DNA of 64,000 nt from NCBI RefSeq assembly GCF_050589625.1, contig NZ_JBNGOP010000012.1, forward strand, positions 62,001-126,000, written 5' to 3'. This stretch comes from Pelagihabitans sp947500445 (GTDB taxonomy: Bacteria; Bacteroidota; Bacteroidia; Flavobacteriales; Flavobacteriaceae). Made by a program: the position numbers and the translations under genes. Shown one piece after another: positions 52,601 to 61,192 of the stretch (position 1 is the first letter of the stretch; each line of letters starts with the position of its first letter). The notes beneath the pieces are model-generated. The model saw nothing but the letters and a program-made list of their open reading frames with translations. It was not told where the DNA came from and ran no database searches.

Positions 52601-52736
52601 TTATCCCGGTGGCGATCCCGAAACCAACTATAGAAGTAGTGGCAGTGGTTCGCAAAGCAATACCAATCTCGGACTCGATTATGGGGTTTACCCCAACGTA
52701 AAGTCATATACATTAGGTGTAAACTTAAAATTCTAA
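49641..52736 (+). CDS. susC: SusC/RagA-type TonB-linked outer membrane transporter
   Basis: 1,031 residues: signal peptide, carboxypeptidase-like regulatory domain (VTGNVVADDGVALPGVSVSI), TonB-dependent plug (DEVVVIGYGTQKKSDVTGAV, LIVVDGFVDG, AIYGSRAASGVVLVTTKKG) and a beta barrel ending in YTLGVNLKF. It imports oligosaccharides through the outer membrane with the SusD partner, six bases downstream. Confidence 0.95.
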   Translation: MKERMKRKKWIMPFTVLFFGMCMSVANAFSATALTSNVQAMVTGNVVADDGVALPGVSVSIKGTDKGVVADFDGNFEIMVPDGDAVLVFSYIGYTTNEVSVGNQSVINVVLQEDVSKLDEVVVIGYGTQKKSDVTGAVASVRTEELTAFPIQSAEQALQGRAAGVNISANNGGEPGGELKIRVRGATSINANSSPLIVVDGFVDGVIPPPEDIASIDILKDASAAAIYGSRAASGVVLVTTKKGKKGKITVEVNSSLSAQEVINRLDLMNADQFGQYVSQLTNAPYEQGPANTDWQDLIFQTGFFSNQQASVSGGSENIDFYISGTYLDQKGAVINSDFERFSFLSSVNFKASDKFKGGMNLFGRFSSTNGISTQTGSGGAGGADAISSAHRFAPDRSIFNEQGGFQVNTVGDPIDNPFAIATERVNETINDLMRANLFGEYQFFDGLRFRSTLGYRTINQRTGIFIPSTLVGASGFGGEARIETSRNTNLLNENYFTYDTSLGELSSLTLTAGFSYQNEVNENLFTGARDFVSESVSFRNLSTGNTQLVPRSSITEIERESVYGRLQLNLSEKYLFTATARYDGSSNFSRNNKWAFFPSAALAWNMGKEDFLSESNTISNWKWRVSYGVLGNPTSPAYGTLARYDGRYYAIGASTSNAVAPANLANDDLKWESSYQLNVGMDVGLLDNRINLSLEYYNIDTEDLIFDQPINPLAGIEGGTQTRNIGEMNNTGVEFSLNSTNIATDDFTWNTDFNISTNINEVVSLNEGQDVFYSSAPAHLLIDQTQVLREGEAVGSFWGFIYDGVYQGGAVPEGSVVIPRDRDAGPQAGDILYRDTNGRDDNGDLTGQPDGQLNTDDRTVIGDPNPDFIMGLNNSITYKGLDLNFFFQAAVGGDILNYTFMELASGSANGTTDLLNAWTPTNTDTDIPAAAFRPAEVSNRFVYDGSYVRLKNLSLGYSFPERLLENVGLQKLRVFISGQNLLTFTDYPGGDPETNYRSSGSGSQSNTNLGLDYGVYPNVKSYTLGVNLKF

Positions 52737-52742
52737 AAAACT

Positions 52743-54275
52743 ATGAAAAAGTTTAATGTAATAGTCATACTGAGTGCCCTATTGATAGGGTGCACCGACC
52801 TAGAAGAAAATCCAGAGGGAATATTGGCCCCGGAACTGCTCAGTTCAACAGTGGCCGATGTTCAGGCTGCGGTGAACGGCGCTTATGCCAATTTGGCCCA
52901 TGAAAACTATTGGGGAAGGAAAATAAGCCTTTCCATATTATTGCGTAGCGATATGTGCGATATTGGAAACCCCAGTACTGCAGGAAGAAGACAGGATGTC
53001 AACAATTTTAACATGTTAGCCAATAATGGCATGACAGAGGCGTTTTGGCCAAGATCTTATATTGTTATCGGTGCGGCCAACCAAGCGATAGGAATTGCCA
53101 ATGGATTGGATGTCGATGAAGCCGAGATCAATCCGATAATAGCGGAAGCATATTTCGTAAGGGCCTTTGCCTACTATCACTTGGTCCGATTGTTTGGTGA
53201 TGTGCCGTATCTAGAGGACGCTGTATCGGATGCCACAACCTTGGATGTATTGGAACGTACGCCCGAGGACGAGGTTTATGCAAACATTATTTCCGACCTA
53301 CAATTTTGTAAGGAATGGTTGCCAATGGAGCAGCCCGATAGGGGCAAACCTTTTTCGGCGACCGCAATGGCCTATTTGGCCTCGGTTTATTTGACCATCG
53401 GAGAGTACCAAAATGCCTATAACGAGGCGAAGGCCATCATCGACAACGAGAGCGGATTCAACCTTGGCTTGGAGACAGATTTTCAAAACCTGTTTTTGGG
53501 CGACAGCGAAATCATAGAATCCTTGCGAGAACCACTTTTCACGCTCGATTTTATATCTCAGGAAAACTCCGGATTGTTCGGTGACGACCTTTTACCGCCA
53601 CTTACGGGAATATCAGGTGATCAGACCGAGGGCCGCGGCGCGGGAGGTGGTTGGAGCGTAGCGGTACCGAACATCAATGTTTATGACAGGTGGAACGGTC
53701 GCGATTATCGAAAAAGGGTTAGTTTTGATACGGTGGCTACCATTGCCGGACAAAATGTTCGTTTTACGGAATTTAAGGCCGCAGACCCTGGTAACGGAGC
53801 CGTTGTAGACCGTCCGCACATCGCAAAATATACAAGACAGATAAATGCTGCAGGAAGTGGGCGCTTTTCCGATAACGACTATGTAATGATGCGGTATGCC
53901 GAAGTATTGTTTATTGCGGCGGAAGCGCTGAACGAGATTACACCGGGAGCACAAGAGGCCACGGATAATATCAATCGCATCAGGGAGCGTGCACGTAACT
54001 TTGGCGGTACGGTATCGGACTACCCACCAGATCTTCCCGCAAACCTTTCCAAAGATCAAATGAGGGATTCCATTATAGAGGAAAGGCGGTTGGAACTGGC
54101 ATTTGAAATGAAGCGTTGGTACGATATCAAAAGACTTCAGTTGGGCCCCGAAGTTTTTGGTCCCCAAGGTTTGGAACCACATGCTAATTTTGATGCCGGC
54201 CGGGATTATTTGATGCCGTTGACAACAACCCAATTGAATATCAATCCCGAGTTGGGTCAAAACCCCGGTTATTGA
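52743..54275 (+). CDS. susD: SusD/RagB-type surface glycan-binding lipoprotein
   Basis: 510 residues with lipobox in LLIGCTDLEENP and SusD-type helical TPR repeats (YANLAHENYW, AEAYFVRAFAYYHLVRLFGDVPYL). The C-terminal signature is EERRLELAFEMKRWYDIKR and ENP-type LNINPELGQNPGY. It caps SusC and binds the glycan outside the cell. Co-transcribed with susC. Confidence 0.95.
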   Translation: MKKFNVIVILSALLIGCTDLEENPEGILAPELLSSTVADVQAAVNGAYANLAHENYWGRKISLSILLRSDMCDIGNPSTAGRRQDVNNFNMLANNGMTEAFWPRSYIVIGAANQAIGIANGLDVDEAEINPIIAEAYFVRAFAYYHLVRLFGDVPYLEDAVSDATTLDVLERTPEDEVYANIISDLQFCKEWLPMEQPDRGKPFSATAMAYLASVYLTIGEYQNAYNEAKAIIDNESGFNLGLETDFQNLFLGDSEIIESLREPLFTLDFISQENSGLFGDDLLPPLTGISGDQTEGRGAGGGWSVAVPNINVYDRWNGRDYRKRVSFDTVATIAGQNVRFTEFKAADPGNGAVVDRPHIAKYTRQINAAGSGRFSDNDYVMMRYAEVLFIAAEALNEITPGAQEATDNINRIRERARNFGGTVSDYPPDLPANLSKDQMRDSIIEERRLELAFEMKRWYDIKRLQLGPEVFGPQGLEPHANFDAGRDYLMPLTTTQLNINPELGQNPGY

Positions 54276-54505
54276 TAATAACCGTAGGTTGGTGACATAG
54301 CGTTCGCCAATGTTATATTGGGTATTCGGAAAAGCGAAAACACCATTAATTTTACTCGATAATCGAGATTTAAAATGCTCCGACGCTTGCGTCGAAATCA
54401 ATATTAATTTTCCTTCTAATGCCTCCTGGGCTTGCCCCGAGGTTATTTACCTGTAGGAAGCATAAAGAAATGTTTTTATAGCACTATTGGAATAAACACA
54501 ATGAA

Positions 54506-55699
54506 ATGGGAATAAGAATCAGTTACGTCTTTTTTGCAATCGGGTTTGTATGCATCTGCTATTCGTGTCGGGAAGGTTCGTCCAAAAAAGAGCGGGGAGG
54601 CACCCAAGAAAACGTATCGTTATTGCAAGCTCGGTTTTCAAAACTGTTGGAATATCCATTGGATGCTAATGCCATTCCAAGAAGTTTTACAAAGGAAATT
54701 GGTAAAACGCGAAAAGTGACATCTGCCGATTGGACAAGCGGTTTTTTTCCAGGTAACTTGTGGCTGCTGTACCGGTTGACCCAAGATAGTGCGTATTTGG
54801 AGAGGGCGGAAAAATGGACCGCCTTTATCCAAAAGGAACAATTTAACGACAAAACCCATGATACGGGATTTATGATCAATTGTAGTTTTGGGAACGGTTT
54901 GCAGTTTGCCGAAAAAAAGGAATATGAAGCCGTCGTTTTGCAGACCGCAAAAACGCTGTCAACACGATATAGGGACCGCGTAGGATGTATACGTTCATGG
55001 GACTTTAATGCGGATGAATGGGATTTTCCGGTGATTATCGATAATATGATGAACCTAGAACTCCTGTTCAAGGCAACGGCCTTGAGCGGTGATAGTACGT
55101 ATTATAAAATAGCGGATACCCATGCCAGAACAACAATGGCCAACCACTTCAGGGCAGATTTTAGCACCTATCATGTAGTGGACTATGATACGATTACGGG
55201 AGCGGTACGAAAAAAGCAGACCCACCAGGGGCATGATGATGGGTCTTCCTGGGCAAGAGGGCAGTCTTGGGCGATATACGGGTACACCATGGCATATCGG
55301 TTTACTCAAAATAAAGCCTATTTGGAAAGGGCCAAGGCTGCGGCCGACTATTTTTTAACATCGGGGAAATTGCCTGCGGACGGGGTACCCTATTGGGATT
55401 TTAAAGATCCAAAAATACCGGATGCGCCACGGGATGTTTCGGCTGCGGCCATTACGGCATCGGCACTTTATGACTTACATCGCTATACCGATAGGGACGA
55501 TTATATCGATTATGCCGATGCAGTGGTAACGGTTCTTGAAGAAAAATATCTATTGGAAGAAGAAAACAATAGCCCCTTCCTATTGGACCATAGCACAGGA
55601 AACAAACCGAAATCGGACGAAATCGATGAACCCATCGTCTATGCCGATTATTACTTTTTAGAGGCACTTGTAAAGAAAAGGAAGCTTCTTGTACCATAA
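54506..55699 (+). CDS. GH88-type unsaturated uronyl hydrolase, lipoprotein
   Basis: 397 residues, lipobox in FVCICYSCREG. An (alpha/alpha)6-barrel protein with the GH88 landmarks WTSGFFPGNLWLLYRLT, THDTGFM (catalytic-type Asp), VIIDNMMNLELL (second Asp) and SSWARGQSWAIYGY. GH88 enzymes remove the 4,5-unsaturated uronic acid left by polysaccharide lyases, which fits the lyase-like gene next door. It stands 230 bp after susD. Substrate (ulvan-, glycosaminoglycan- or other uronan-derived) is open. Confidence 0.88.
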   Translation: MGIRISYVFFAIGFVCICYSCREGSSKKERGGTQENVSLLQARFSKLLEYPLDANAIPRSFTKEIGKTRKVTSADWTSGFFPGNLWLLYRLTQDSAYLERAEKWTAFIQKEQFNDKTHDTGFMINCSFGNGLQFAEKKEYEAVVLQTAKTLSTRYRDRVGCIRSWDFNADEWDFPVIIDNMMNLELLFKATALSGDSTYYKIADTHARTTMANHFRADFSTYHVVDYDTITGAVRKKQTHQGHDDGSSWARGQSWAIYGYTMAYRFTQNKAYLERAKAAADYFLTSGKLPADGVPYWDFKDPKIPDAPRDVSAAAITASALYDLHRYTDRDDYIDYADAVVTVLEEKYLLEEENNSPFLLDHSTGNKPKSDEIDEPIVYADYYFLEALVKKRKLLVP

Positions 55700-55722
55700 T
55701 GTTTTGATCGAACATTATTTCG

Positions 55723-55755
55723 CACATACCCTTTGATGTCAGGTATGTGTTTCTT
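55723..55755 (+). terminator. Terminator after the GH88 gene
   Basis: CACATACC (55723-55730) pairs with GGTATGTG (55742-55749) and TTTCTT follows. Confidence 0.6.
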
Positions 55756-55784
55756 ACCGCCAAACCAACTACCATGATATGTTT

Positions 55785-55822
55785 GTGGACATTGGATGTT
55801 CTTTTGACATCCAATGGTCCAC
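55785..55822. repeat. Strong hairpin between GH88 and lyase genes
   Basis: GTGGACATTGGATGT pairs with ACATCCAATGGTCCAC with one bulged base and a 7-base loop. There is no T run, so it is not an ordinary terminator. The following 220 bp up to the lyase gene show no gene. Confidence 0.55.
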
Positions 55823-56045
55823 CGAACGCTAACGTTGTTTACGACGTATTTACATATCGGATGGGGTAGGTGCACCTATGTCTATGACCGATTCTGATTT
55901 TTGACCTTTCCGTAGCTACGGATCGGATTCACTGAGCGTAACGCTGCTCTTTTGAAAAAGGGGGCGGTATCGATTTGCAGGACATTTCGTAATCGGTAGT
56001 TGCCATAATGTATAATTACCTTAAGGGAAATTAAAAATTTTAAAC

Positions 56046-59000
56046 ATGAAAAGGAATTACATAATAGGGCTGGTACTGCTATTTTCCAGCGTGGTACAGG
56101 CGCAAGAATTGATTTTTAGGTCCGGGTTTGAACCTGGTACGACGGTTGTTGATCAAACTTCGGCAGGTGCCGATATCATAGGGACCGATACTTCGGTCGC
56201 TTCGCCCAATATTTGGACCACCGACTTGGAGGACCATCCAAACATTGGAAAGTTTAACTTGCAATATCAGGATAAGGATGCGAACCAACAGGAAAAACGG
56301 CGTACGGAGATTATAAACGACCCAACGGGCAGGGGACAGGGAAAAGTGTTGAACTTTTGGGCGACCGGCGACAATGCCTCGGAGAGCCGCGCCCGGGTAC
56401 AGGCAAACTGCTATGGTTCGGAAAACGGTATTTTCGAGTATTATCAGCGGGTGAAACTGTATCTTCCATCGGCCTCTTTTGAACCATTGCGTGCCGATCC
56501 CGGAGGGTTCGACTTTTTGACCATTTTGGAAATCTGGAACGATAATAATTTTGACCCTCCCTTTGGTACCCCCAATACCTATCCCTTTCGAATGAAAGTC
56601 AATATTACCAAACAGGAGGGGAGCGGTGAGGCACTTCGGCTGACCGCTACCGGGGAAGAGCAGAGTAGGGCCTGTTGCTGGGGGGAAGGTCCGGATCAGA
56701 AATGGTCCTATGAATCCGATTTTATAGTAACCTTTGATAAGTGGTTGGATATTGAGGTATATATCAAGGAAGGAAACGCTACCGACGGACGTTTTCGAAT
56801 GGCCGTCACTCCGGAAGGAGGTGCGCGGGAACTGGTTTTCGATGTTACCGGGTGGACGCACCATTCCAGTGACCCAGATCCCGATGGAATCAAATTTTTC
56901 AATCCGCTAAAACTATATACGCTGGATTATCTTACTATCGACAAGGCTACCGCGGTAGGGGAACGGTTGGAGTATTATTGGGACGATTCGGAGCTGTGGA
57001 AGAACAAACAAATAAATCTTCCAGTTCCTGCAAACCCACCTGGAACACCCGTCCCACCTAGTCCGGTGTTTCAAGGTGTGGTGTGGTGCAACGTACCCTT
57101 TAACGATGAGTCCGGTACATTTACGGCGAAATGGGATATGATACCCGATAGCGATAATATGGATGGTGTAACCGCATTAGCCGCCGGCGATGCCGATTCG
57201 TATAGTGAATTGGCCTGTATCGTCAGGTGCAACAGTGATGGAACCATCGATGCCAGAAATGGAAACGATTATGCTGCCGATACAGTGCTTTCCTATAGCG
57301 GCGGGGCCAGCTATGCGGTTGAAATGGAGGTGGACATCAATACCAAAAAGTACAGCGTGTTCGTGACCCCGCCGAACGGGAACAAGGTTACTATCGGTTC
57401 GAATTTTGATTTTCGCTCGGATCAGGCCTCTGTTGCATTGCTCAACCGTTTGGTAATCAATACTGAGGATGTCCCCATTGTAACCAGCAATTTTGGAATC
57501 ACCCGATCGTCCACCCCAAATTCCGGTAACCCCTTGGGTAATGGTACGACCACTTTATTACCGGTGGCCGATGCCTTTGCCAACAGTAAATCGGCAGATA
57601 CGAACTATGGGGAAGAAACGGAATTTGTAATACAACCCAAACAATCGGAAAATAGGGTGGAGTACCTGAAATTCGACCTGTCCGATATTTCGGGTAATGT
57701 GGAAGAAGCCACATTGCGCATCTATAATACCGAATGGAACAATAGTGTTACGGATGTTTCCATAGCGGTGCAGGCGGTAAATTCCGATGCCTGGTCCGAG
57801 GATACCCTAACATGGTCCAACAGACCGGATGCTTCCGGTAGCGATTTGGCCTTGGCTGCCGAGGCCAATGGCGGTTATACCGAACTGGATGTTACCGATT
57901 TTGTTGCCCAAGAAATCAATGGTGATGGCGAAGTCTCTTTTTACCTCTATATCAATATGCCTTGGGCACACCCTTATGATATGCGGGCCAATATTTTTTC
58001 CAGGGAAAGCGATGTGAACAAGCCACAACTGCTGGTAACCACTGATGCCGAAGGGGTCGATCTGACCCCGCCCAGCAAGCCCCGTGAACTTACCGCTATC
58101 AGTATAAAGGAAAATAGTGTTACCCTATGTTGGAACGCTTCGGTCGACGATGTCGGGATCGATAAGTACGAAGTATTGGTGGATACCCAATTCAATAAGG
58201 CGGTATTGGGCGATCCACCGACAACGATTACCGTTATAGATGGCTTAGATCCCGGCACCACCTATCTCATTTACGTCAAGGCCGCCGATGCGGCCGGAAA
58301 CTTTTCCGAAAATAGCGTCGCTATCAATGTTACCACTTTGGACCATCAGGGGGTAGGAAATGCCGATACCGACACAGCGACCTTAGTGCCAATCGCCGAT
58401 GCATTCACCAATAGCAAATCGCCCGGTACCAACTATGGGGCCATTACCGATTTTACCATACAACCAAAACGGTCGGAGAATCGCGCCGCTTTTCTCAAAT
58501 TCGATGTTTCCGATGTTCCGGGCACAGTAGAGAATGCTGTTTTACGGGTTTTTAATACCGAATGGAATGCCAGTGTTACCAACGTTTCAATGGCGGTACA
58601 AGGGATGAACGATGATTCTTGGACGGAGGAAGGACTCCATTGGACCAACAGGCCGTCGGCCTCCGGTGTCGATCTGGATGTTGCCGGGGAGGCCATTGGT
58701 GGCTATACGGAGTTCGATGTAACCGATTTTGTAATTCAAGAAGCCAATGGAGATGGTGCGGTTTCCCTTTATTTGTACATAAACATGATATGGCAGTCGC
58801 CATGGGACATGCGTGCCAATATCTTTTCAAGGGAAAGTGAGAAAACTCCGCAATTAGTGGTTACTTATCGGAGCGAAGCTAGCTTGAAATCCGATATAGG
58901 TATGCCGAAGTCCCAAAATGACGGGGCCTGGGCATATCCGAATCCTGTAACCGAAAACATCTTTTACGTACAGGTCGATGATGACGACGCGGCCACCACA

Positions 59001-59165
59001 CTGTTGTTAACGGATTTGCTGGGGCGTAGCATACCCGTTTCGGTGACCAAAGAGACGCCGGGCACCTTGAGGGTAAGACCTGGCACATCCCTTGAAAAGG
59101 GCGTGTATTTGCTATCGGTACGGAACAGTAGCGGTTCGCGATCCCAAAAGCTGGTTTTTTGGTAG
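56046..59165 (+). CDS. Secreted modular polysaccharide-lyase-like protein (T9SS)
   Basis: 1,039 residues. Signal peptide (ending VVQAQ). Residues about 20-330 form a heparinase-I-like jelly-roll domain: EKRRTEIINDP is like the RxEL-type strand, then YYQRVKLYLP, FLTILEIWND and YPFRMKVNIT. A second jelly-roll-like segment lies to about 490. Then come two DNRLRE domains (about 500-670 and 780-945, near copies) flanking one FN3 domain (about 675-775). A type IX secretion C-terminal domain follows (AYPNPVTENIFYVQV, LEKGVYLLSVRN). It probably cuts a uronic-acid polysaccharide outside the cell; the GH88 neighbour supports this. The exact lyase family cannot be assigned by eye. Confidence 0.72.
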   Translation: MKRNYIIGLVLLFSSVVQAQELIFRSGFEPGTTVVDQTSAGADIIGTDTSVASPNIWTTDLEDHPNIGKFNLQYQDKDANQQEKRRTEIINDPTGRGQGKVLNFWATGDNASESRARVQANCYGSENGIFEYYQRVKLYLPSASFEPLRADPGGFDFLTILEIWNDNNFDPPFGTPNTYPFRMKVNITKQEGSGEALRLTATGEEQSRACCWGEGPDQKWSYESDFIVTFDKWLDIEVYIKEGNATDGRFRMAVTPEGGARELVFDVTGWTHHSSDPDPDGIKFFNPLKLYTLDYLTIDKATAVGERLEYYWDDSELWKNKQINLPVPANPPGTPVPPSPVFQGVVWCNVPFNDESGTFTAKWDMIPDSDNMDGVTALAAGDADSYSELACIVRCNSDGTIDARNGNDYAADTVLSYSGGASYAVEMEVDINTKKYSVFVTPPNGNKVTIGSNFDFRSDQASVALLNRLVINTEDVPIVTSNFGITRSSTPNSGNPLGNGTTTLLPVADAFANSKSADTNYGEETEFVIQPKQSENRVEYLKFDLSDISGNVEEATLRIYNTEWNNSVTDVSIAVQAVNSDAWSEDTLTWSNRPDASGSDLALAAEANGGYTELDVTDFVAQEINGDGEVSFYLYINMPWAHPYDMRANIFSRESDVNKPQLLVTTDAEGVDLTPPSKPRELTAISIKENSVTLCWNASVDDVGIDKYEVLVDTQFNKAVLGDPPTTITVIDGLDPGTTYLIYVKAADAAGNFSENSVAINVTTLDHQGVGNADTDTATLVPIADAFTNSKSPGTNYGAITDFTIQPKRSENRAAFLKFDVSDVPGTVENAVLRVFNTEWNASVTNVSMAVQGMNDDSWTEEGLHWTNRPSASGVDLDVAGEAIGGYTEFDVTDFVIQEANGDGAVSLYLYINMIWQSPWDMRANIFSRESEKTPQLVVTYRSEASLKSDIGMPKSQNDGAWAYPNPVTENIFYVQVDDDDAATTLLLTDLLGRSIPVSVTKETPGTLRVRPGTSLEKGVYLLSVRNSSGSRSQKLVFW

Positions 59166-59208
59166 CATGGTATCCGTGGGCATACACTTTTTTTAACTCG
59201 AAAAGTAC

Positions 59209-59243
59209 AGGGAGCGACTTCAATAAAAGTTGCTCCCTTTTTT
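59209..59243 (+). terminator. Terminator after the lyase-like gene
   Basis: AGGGAGCGACTT pairs with AAGTTGCTCCCT around a short AT loop, followed by TTTTT. Confidence 0.8.
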
Positions 59244-59352
59244 GTAGGTGTATTACCAATTGCTGGTTAAAAATAACCATTCCAACGAAACCCGGACTGC
59301 TAGGATAAAAGATCTCGATACACTATCGGACACATTTTTGATGAAAACATCA

Positions 59353-61089
59353 TCAAGCGTTGTGCACCGAAGAATTTTTCAATAAGCGATCGAACAATTC
59401 AAAAACAACGGCCAAAAACATTACCAATAATGCTCCCACGAAGTTTAACAGGAGATAGCTTAGTTTTTCCTGTCCGGGGGGATAAATGTGAATGAGGTAG
59501 TAATAACATACGATAACGATGATTTGCGTCAACACAGCGGCAAAAAACACGGCATTTCCTTTTACAAACTTTAGAAAGAAAGCCAATAGAAAAATACCTA
59601 AAACATTGCCGTAAAAAATGGAGCCGATAATATTGACCAGTTGGATGAGGTTGTCGAATAGATTGGCCACACAGGCCACCAAAATAGCGATAACGCCCCA
59701 TACCAGAGTAAAAACTTTGGATGCGTTTACATAATGCCGTTCGGAAAAGTTGCCCGTTTTGTTTCGCTTGTAAAGGTCCAGCGCAGTAATGGTGCCCAAG
59801 GCATTTAATTCCGAGGCGGTGGAGGACATCGCGGCCGATAGGATAACCGCCAACAACAACCCGATCAAGCCCCGGGGCAGGTTGGTTAGTATGAAGTGAA
59901 TGAATACGTAATCCTTGTCGTTGGTCTCTACGGACGCATCGGCTTGTTTGATCAGGTTGCGCGCGGTCGCCCGGTTGGCCTGATCCTTCGTATTGATGGC
60001 GATTATTTTGGTCTTTGCCTCCGATATGGCGCTATATTCTTTTAGTTCCAAGGCTTTTGAAAAATTGTTCTGGGCAATTTTCTTTTGGACTTCCAGTTCC
60101 AGGTGCGCTTCTTCCAGGTTTTTATAGTCTTCCGCAAAAGGGGATTGTAATATGGCCTCGGTGGCGGAAGGATTAAAGTTTAAGGGAGAGGCATTATATT
60201 GATAAAAAACGAAGACCATCACCCCTACGAGTAAAATAAAAAACTGCATCGGTATTTTAAGGATACCGTTAAAAATGAGCCCTAGTTGGCTTTCCCGTAT
60301 CGATTTTCCGGACAAATAACGTTGTACCTGGCTTTGATCGGTACCAAAATAGGCCAGCATTAAAAAGAACCCGCCCGTAACACCGTTCCAAAAATTATAA
60401 CGGTTCGTAAAATCAAACTTAAAATCGAGAATGTTCAGTTTGTCGTTGGCTCCGGCTATTTTTAAGGCCTTGGTAAAGGTAATATCGTTTGGAAGGTACC
60501 CCAAGATAAAAAAGAAGGTTACGAACATCCCGAACATAATAACGAACATCTGCTGTTTTTGCGTAACGCTTACCGCTTTGGTTCCCCCCGATACGGTGTA
60601 GATGATGACCAAGAGGCCAAGGATAACGTTCAAGGTTCGCAGGTCCCAGCCCAAAATAGCAGAAAGAATGATCGAGGGCGCAAAAATGGTGATACCGGCA
60701 CCCAATCCCCTTTGAATCAAAAAAAGAACGGCCGCCAGGGACCGGGTCTTTAGGTCGAAACGATTTTCCAAAAACTCATAGGCGGTGTACACCTTTAGTT
60801 TATGATAGATGGGGATGAATACGAGGCATATGACAATCATGGCCAAGGGCAGTCCAAAGTAGAACTGTACAAAGCCCATACCGTCATGGAATGCCTGACC
60901 CGGTGTCGATAAAAAGGTAATGGCACTGGCTTGGGTCGCCATAACGGAAAGACCGATGGTCCACCATTTGGCGTCCTTTCCACCGCCGACATAGTCCGCG
61001 ACACTTTGGCGTCCCCTAGTTTTCCATACTCCGTAGACTACGATGAAAAGGAGGGTTCCGGAGAGTACATACCAATCTAATGTTTCCAT
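59353..61089 (-). CDS. Sodium:solute symporter (SSS family)
   Basis: 578 residues and about 13 membrane segments. SSS signs are WWTIGLSVMATQASAITFLSTPG near the N-terminus, LYVVSGG-type IYTVSGGTKAV, and GLLLAVILSAAMSSTASELNALGT. A hydrophilic loop of about 90 residues (about 320-410, rich in Lys/Glu/Ala) is longer than usual. It would import a monosaccharide or similar product with Na+. Start ATG lies two bases before the stop of the 33-residue membrane protein, so it is coupled to the genes upstream. Confidence 0.9.
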   Translation of the reverse strand: METLDWYVLSGTLLFIVVYGVWKTRGRQSVADYVGGGKDAKWWTIGLSVMATQASAITFLSTPGQAFHDGMGFVQFYFGLPLAMIVICLVFIPIYHKLKVYTAYEFLENRFDLKTRSLAAVLFLIQRGLGAGITIFAPSIILSAILGWDLRTLNVILGLLVIIYTVSGGTKAVSVTQKQQMFVIMFGMFVTFFFILGYLPNDITFTKALKIAGANDKLNILDFKFDFTNRYNFWNGVTGGFFLMLAYFGTDQSQVQRYLSGKSIRESQLGLIFNGILKIPMQFFILLVGVMVFVFYQYNASPLNFNPSATEAILQSPFAEDYKNLEEAHLELEVQKKIAQNNFSKALELKEYSAISEAKTKIIAINTKDQANRATARNLIKQADASVETNDKDYVFIHFILTNLPRGLIGLLLAVILSAAMSSTASELNALGTITALDLYKRNKTGNFSERHYVNASKVFTLVWGVIAILVACVANLFDNLIQLVNIIGSIFYGNVLGIFLLAFFLKFVKGNAVFFAAVLTQIIVIVCYYYLIHIYPPGQEKLSYLLLNFVGALLVMFLAVVFELFDRLLKNSSVHNA

Positions 61090-61191
61090 TTAGCTAAAAC
61101 TGGTCATTAAGTAATTGAAAATCAATAGGTATATAACATTTAGCGCCAATACCAAGGTATACTCCTTTTTCCAAACAAACTTGTCGTGCAT
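61090..61191 (-). CDS. 33-residue single-pass membrane protein
   Basis: The ATG is one base after the PIG-L stop (GGATAACATG) and its stop touches the symporter start (TAAATG). The sequence is MHDKFVWKKEYT then an apolar segment (LVLALNVIYLLIFNYLM) and TSFS. Such a tight fit between two co-directional genes, plus the membrane helix, indicates a real gene, perhaps a small subunit of the symporter. Its length puts it below common gene-calling limits. Confidence 0.7.
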   Translation of the reverse strand: MHDKFVWKKEYTLVLALNVIYLLIFNYLMTSFS

Positions 61192-61192
61192 G

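Noticed and set aside
54276..54505. Possible mobile sequence after susD (small palindromes CTCGATAATCGAG and CGACGCTTGCGTCG)
   Set aside because: The palindromes are short and no ends or copies are seen in the window; left unexplained.
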